The notes beneath the pieces were generated by a model that was given only the letters and a program-made list of their open reading frames with translations, was not told the DNA's origin and ran no database searches. The position numbers and the translations under genes were made by a program. A DNA stretch of 64,000 nucleotides, from positions 2,108,001 to 2,172,000 of the forward strand of contig NZ_AP018680.1 in assembly GCF_002218025.2 (NCBI RefSeq). Reading direction: 5' to 3'. Shown here one piece after another: positions 60,048-64,000 of the stretch (positions within the stretch are counted from its first letter, which is position 1; each line of letters starts with the position of its first letter). Source of the stretch: Vibrio casei (GTDB lineage Bacteria; Pseudomonadota; Gammaproteobacteria; Enterobacterales; Vibrionaceae).

Positions 60048-61634
60048 ATGAATTCAACCAACGAACCTAACATTGCACCTAAAGCATCGGGATCAAGTGA
60101 GAACGCACCTAGCGATAGACAAATTGCGGCGATTGATCTTGGCTCAAATAGTTTTCATATGGTCGTCGCTAAAGTGATTGGTAGCGACTTACAAATTGTC
60201 AGCCGTCATAAACAAAGAGTGCGTTTAGCTGATGGCCTAGATAGCTATATGAATCTAGATAATGCCGCCATACAAAGAGGCTTAGACTGCCTTGCCATGT
60301 TTGCAGAAAGGCTTGTCGATTTTGCCCCACAGAATGTCCGAATTGCGGCCACTCATACTTTACGTCAAGCTAATAATACACATATTTTTTTATCTAGAGC
60401 TAAGCATGTTTTACCGTTTCCAATTGAAGTAATTCCAGGAGTAGAAGAAGCTCGTTTGATCTATTTAGGCGTTGCACATACTCAACCAGAATGGGAAAAA
60501 AAATTAGTCGTCGACATTGGTGGCGGCAGTACTGAAATGATCATTGGTGAAGCTTTTGAACCCCACCTACTTAACAGTAAACAACTTGGCTGTGTCAGTT
60601 ATACCAATAAATTCTTCCATAATGGAAAGCTCTCTAAGAAAAACTTTTCGAAGGCTATTTTAGCGGCCGAACAAAAACTCGAGTCATTAAGCCAATCTTA
60701 TAAAAAACTAGGATGGGATGCGGCTCTTGGCTCATCTGGCACTATCAAAGCCATCCGTGAAGTCCTTATGGGTCTTGGCCATGAAGATGGGTTAATTACG
60801 ATTGAAAGGCTCAAACACCTGATTGATGAGCTGTGTGAACTGGATCAAATTGACGACATAAAATTAGAAGGCCTCACGGACGATAGAAAGCCCGTCTTTG
60901 CTGCAGGTGTGGCTATTTTATATGCGGTTTTTAATTCTTTTTCGATCGACCACATGCATTTTTCTGATGGGGCATTACGCGAAGGATTAATGTATGAAAT
61001 GGAAGATAGATTCCAGCGCTCTGATATTCGAATGAGGACAGCGGAGAACCTTGCCGAGAAACATCAAGTTGATTTAACACATGCTAGCCATGTTCGAGAT
61101 CAGGCTGAATTATTTTTAAATCAAGTTGGCTCTAGCTTATCTATCGAACCTGAAAGCGAACTTTGCAGCTTACTCAGTTGGGGAGCTTTATTACATGAAG
61201 TTGGTTTAAGCATTGGCTATAAAGGCTTTCATCGTCACTCCGCTTATATTCTACAGCACACCAATATGCCAGGATTCAATCAAGAACAGCAGCAAGTTTT
61301 AGCCGCTTTGGTTCGCTTTCAACGTAAAGCATTAAAACTTCAAGAAATGCCAGCTCTTTCCATTTATAAGGCAAAACAAATCCTACCTTTAATTGCAATT
61401 TTACGTCTCGCAATTGTGCTTAATGGACAGCGACAGGGAGTTGCAGACCTACCCTCTTTAACTCTCTCTATTCTTGATATTAATGATGAGGTTGATGGGG
61501 AGGATGGCATTCAACAAAAATGGAAAATAACGTGCTCGAATCCAGATTGGCTAAGTGAAAATCGCTTACTGCATGCAGATCTTGTCACAGAAAAAGCGTA
61601 TTGGAAAAGTGCTGGATGGCACTTAATGTTTTAA
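60048..61634 (+). CDS. ppx: Exopolyphosphatase (Ppx/GppA family)
   Basis: A 528-residue enzyme of the actin-like ATPase fold. It carries [42 protein letters not shown] and [14 protein letters not shown], and a C-terminal HD-like domain ([22 protein letters not shown] in part). It removes phosphate from polyphosphate ends; GppA-type activity on pppGpp is also found in the family. Coupled to ppk, it supports Ppx. Confidence 0.95.
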   Translation: MNSTNEPNIAPKASGSSENAPSDRQIAAIDLGSNSFHMVVAKVIGSDLQIVSRHKQRVRLADGLDSYMNLDNAAIQRGLDCLAMFAERLVDFAPQNVRIAATHTLRQANNTHIFLSRAKHVLPFPIEVIPGVEEARLIYLGVAHTQPEWEKKLVVDIGGGSTEMIIGEAFEPHLLNSKQLGCVSYTNKFFHNGKLSKKNFSKAILAAEQKLESLSQSYKKLGWDAALGSSGTIKAIREVLMGLGHEDGLITIERLKHLIDELCELDQIDDIKLEGLTDDRKPVFAAGVAILYAVFNSFSIDHMHFSDGALREGLMYEMEDRFQRSDIRMRTAENLAEKHQVDLTHASHVRDQAELFLNQVGSSLSIEPESELCSLLSWGALLHEVGLSIGYKGFHRHSAYILQHTNMPGFNQEQQQVLAALVRFQRKALKLQEMPALSIYKAKQILPLIAILRLAIVLNGQRQGVADLPSLTLSILDINDEVDGEDGIQQKWKITCSNPDWLSENRLLHADLVTEKAYWKSAGWHLMF

Positions 61635-61643
61635 TTTTCATAA

Positions 61644-61702
61644 AAAATAGCCGCATAATCAAAGCTCAGTAATAAGAGTATTCTTCAGTATGCGGCTATT
61701 TT
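61644..61702. terminator. Shared terminator between ppx and pstS
   Basis: AAAATAGCCGCATA (61644-61657) pairs perfectly with TATGCGGCTATTTT (61689-61702) around a 31-base loop. With T-runs on both strands it can serve both converging genes. Confidence 0.75.
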
Positions 61703-61746
61703 ATATTGAACACTTATATTCCAAATACGCCTCAAAGCCGCTCCTC

Positions 61747-62712
61747 CTAAAGTTCCAAACCAACCTTATTCAATTCAGATTTCGCTAGCTCAGAAGAAAG
61801 CGGAACATAACCATCTTTTTCCACACCAAGTTGGCCTTGCTTTGAAAAAATAAACTTCAAAAATTCAGCTTCACTTACGGGTAGAGGCTTCAGTGGGTCT
61901 TTATTCACATACAAGTATAAATAACGAGCTAATGGATAACGCCCGGTTAAAATATTTTCTCTTGTTGGTTCAACATAATCACTTCCCTTTCTTGCAAGAG
62001 GAAGAAGCCTGGCTTTTGACACTTGATAACCAATACCAGAATAACCAATACTGTTAATCGATGAGGCCACCGATTGAACGACAGAAGCCGATCCTGGTTG
62101 CTCATTCACTCCACGCTTAAAATCACCGCCACACAAAGCGTGTTGCTTAAAATAGCCATAAGTACCTGACACCGAATTACGACCAAATAATTGAAAGCCT
62201 AATCGAGCCCAATCGGACTGAATCCCTAACTGCTGCCAACGATCTAATGGTTTCGTACCGCCACATTGCATCGTTGATGAAAAAATCGCATCTAATTGTT
62301 CAAAGTTCAGTCCCTTAATGGGGTTGTCTTTATGAACAAAAATACCAATGGCATCAATAGCCACTTTTAATGACACAGGGGGGTAGCCATATTGACGCTC
62401 AAAAGCCTCAATTTCTTTTGCTTTCATCGGGCGGCTCATTGGGCCAAATTGTGATGTCCCCTCAGTCAATGCGGTTGGAGCGGTTGACGAACCCGATGCC
62501 TGTATTTGCATATTAATATTCGGGTAAATATTGTGAAATTCTTGCGCCCACAAAGTGATCAAACTGGCTAAAGTATCAGAACCAACCGACGATATCGTAT
62601 CGGAGATACCTGATCTTTTTTGATAATCAGGAAGCTCATCAACTTCCATTTTATTGGCATAACTAGAAAAAGAAAACATGATGAGCAATACGACGGCGCT
62701 AATCTTACACAT
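61747..62712 (-). CDS. pstS: Phosphate-binding protein PstS
   Basis: A 321-residue periplasmic protein with signal peptide ([16 protein letters not shown]). Phosphate-binding stretches are [36 protein letters not shown], and [19 protein letters not shown]. It delivers phosphate to PstC-PstA. Its start overlaps the phoR stop by eight bases, so it belongs to a phoB-phoR-pstS transcript rather than to the pstCAB operon. Confidence 0.95.
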   Translation of the reverse strand: MCKISAVVLLIMFSFSSYANKMEVDELPDYQKRSGISDTISSVGSDTLASLITLWAQEFHNIYPNINMQIQASGSSTAPTALTEGTSQFGPMSRPMKAKEIEAFERQYGYPPVSLKVAIDAIGIFVHKDNPIKGLNFEQLDAIFSSTMQCGGTKPLDRWQQLGIQSDWARLGFQLFGRNSVSGTYGYFKQHALCGGDFKRGVNEQPGSASVVQSVASSINSIGYSGIGYQVSKARLLPLARKGSDYVEPTRENILTGRYPLARYLYLYVNKDPLKPLPVSEAEFLKFIFSKQGQLGVEKDGYVPLSSELAKSELNKVGLEL

Positions 62713-64000
62713 TGTCTCCCCTTTCTATTATGTTACGTGCAACCAACTTTTTAGGTAACACAAATGAAAAACAGCTGCCTTCTCCTACTTGGCTTTGAAT
62801 GTCTAAATAGGACTCATGATGACTTAAAGCATGCTTAGCTATCGCCAACCCTAGCCCACTACCGCCCGTTTCTCTTGAACGAGCTTTATCTACTCGATAA
62901 AAACGCTCAGTAAGACGATGAATATGCTGAGGCTCAATGCCATCTCCACTGTCTTTTACAGATAAACATGCCCCTTTAGGGGTTTCATGCCACTTAACAC
63001 AAACATCAGCTCCAGGTGGCGTATATTTAACGGCGTTATACACTAAGTTAGAAATAGCACTGCGCAATTGATCTTCATCTCCATATACATTTAGCTTCTT
63101 ATCAATATCGAAAACAATATTGTGTTGATGAGGCCCACTTAACGCCACCGCTTCTTTCTCTAAAATATCAAGCATTGAGGGTATGTTGACGATCTCATCA
63201 AGATCATGAATTGGTGCGGCCTCTATTTTGGATAAGGTCAGTAATTGTTCAACTAATGAATTCATCCGCGATAATTGTTCCGTCATTACACCATGGGCTT
63301 TCGACCACATTGGCCCAGCAAGAACTTCCGGATCTTCCGTCATTTCTAAATAACCTTGTAACACCGTCATTGGCGTTCGTAACTCATGAGAAACATTAGC
63401 AAAAAAGTTACGACGCATACCTTCAAGCTGCTTAAGTTGTGTGATATCACGCACGACCATAAGATGCTCACCATCGGTGTACGGGACTATACGTAGTTCA
63501 AGAACACGGTCCGGTGTTAATGGCGATAACATCTCTAGAGGTTCTGAAAAATCTTTTTTCGAAAGATATTTAATAAAATCGGGCGTCCGAATCAAGTTAG
63601 CTATAGGCTGTCCGGTGTCATCTGGCCAACGAAAACCAAGTAATGATTGTGCAAGTTTATTACACCAAACAATGTTGCCTTCGCTGCGAAAAACCACCAC
63701 GGCATCAGGTAAAGACTCGGCACCATTACGGAAGCGACGAATAATGTTACCTAATTCTTTACGGCGACGACGCTGCTTTTGTTGTAAACGATAAATGCCA
63801 TTAAATAAAGGCTCCCAACTCCCATTACCAGAAGGCGGGCTTAAGCGTTTTTCATCCCATAACCATTCCGATAAACGGACTTGATTATGTAATTGCCACA
63901 ACAATTGTAAGACTGTCGCGGCTAACAGCAACCAACTCATCGAGCCAAAGAACCACCCGATTAAAATCCAAGGGAGGTAAAAAAAAGCCAGCGACCAAGC
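62705..64000 (-). CDS. phoR: Phosphate-regulon sensor kinase PhoR (5' end outside window)
   Basis: The frame stays open to the window edge: upstream of the ATG at 63940 it reads [15 protein letters not shown], the first membrane segment, so the start is outside. About 431 residues are visible. The order is two N-terminal membrane segments, a PAS domain ([23 protein letters not shown]), the phosphorylated His in [16 protein letters not shown], and the ATPase domain with N-box ([16 protein letters not shown]), DSGDGI and GGSGLGLAI. It phosphorylates PhoB in low phosphate, with PhoU and Pst giving the signal. It overlaps pstS. Confidence 0.96.
   Translation of the reverse strand, partial: AWSLAFFYLPWILIGWFFGSMSWLLLAATVLQLLWQLHNQVRLSEWLWDEKRLSPPSGNGSWEPLFNGIYRLQQKQRRRRKELGNIIRRFRNGAESLPDAVVVFRSEGNIVWCNKLAQSLLGFRWPDDTGQPIANLIRTPDFIKYLSKKDFSEPLEMLSPLTPDRVLELRIVPYTDGEHLMVVRDITQLKQLEGMRRNFFANVSHELRTPMTVLQGYLEMTEDPEVLAGPMWSKAHGVMTEQLSRMNSLVEQLLTLSKIEAAPIHDLDEIVNIPSMLDILEKEAVALSGPHQHNIVFDIDKKLNVYGDEDQLRSAISNLVYNAVKYTPPGADVCVKWHETPKGACLSVKDSGDGIEPQHIHRLTERFYRVDKARSRETGGSGLGLAIAKHALSHHESYLDIQSQVGEGSCFSFVLPKKLVARNIIERGDNV

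Overview
The window is a stretch of gamma-proteobacterial chromosome, almost certainly Vibrionaceae. The evidence is gene order and protein sequence: xseA/guaB-guaA, der-bamB-yfgM-hisS-ispG-rodZ-pilW-rlmN, ndk-pepB-iscX-fdx-hscA-hscB-iscA-iscU-iscS-iscR-trmJ, suhB, secF-secD-yajC-tgt-queA, an OxyR2/Prx2-like pair, and the pst-phoU / ppk-ppx / pstS-phoR phosphate block. Base composition of the core is AT-rich. No rRNA, tRNA or CRISPR array was seen. The species cannot be named from the sequence alone.

Region 1 (1-1.8 kb): the 3' part of a nitric-oxide-responsive norR regulator and a YeaR/TehB-like cupin protein. Next come a 16-codon gene stub and an ISL3-type transposase remnant (to about 2.4 kb), which may mark the edge of inserted DNA.

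Region 2 (about 2.4-19.4 kb): a mosaic mobile element. It has, in order: an incomplete conjugation block on the minus strand (two small unknown genes, TrbL-, TrbK- and TrbJ-like proteins); an RP4/IncP-type relaxase TraI and its partner TraJ beside a recognisable IncP-like oriT; a plasmid-type origin (six sites at an exact 11-bp period, a 163/190-bp tandem repeat, two DnaA boxes, four roughly 21-bp iterons); a RepA-family initiator whose 5' end is frameshifted; an AlpA-like regulator 12 bp upstream of repA; an AT-rich gene of unknown function with a Cys/His cluster and a C-terminal helix-turn-helix; a cargo operon (LacI-type regulator, GH13 alpha-glucosidase, alpha-glucoside PTS IICB, and a probable maltose 6'-phosphate phosphatase MapP); and a P4-type tyrosine integrase facing the 3' end of guaA, a known island integration site. 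This looks like a plasmid turned into an integrative mobilizable element. It has its own relaxosome but no visible coupling protein or transfer ATPase.

The cargo genes suggest a complete route: PTS uptake of maltose as maltose 6'-phosphate, dephosphorylation inside the cell, then hydrolysis to glucose. A LacI-type operator (13348-13365) lies just before the glucosidase gene.

Region 3 (19.4-64 kb) is ordinary core chromosome: purine synthesis (guaBA), DNA repair (xseA), ribosome and outer-membrane assembly, histidyl-tRNA and isoprenoid synthesis, cell shape and type IV pilus factors, Fe-S cluster assembly with two IscR operators, protein export and queuosine synthesis, peroxide defence, and phosphate uptake with polyphosphate metabolism. 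One oddity is a yfgJ-like zinc-ribbon gene with a one-base frameshift.
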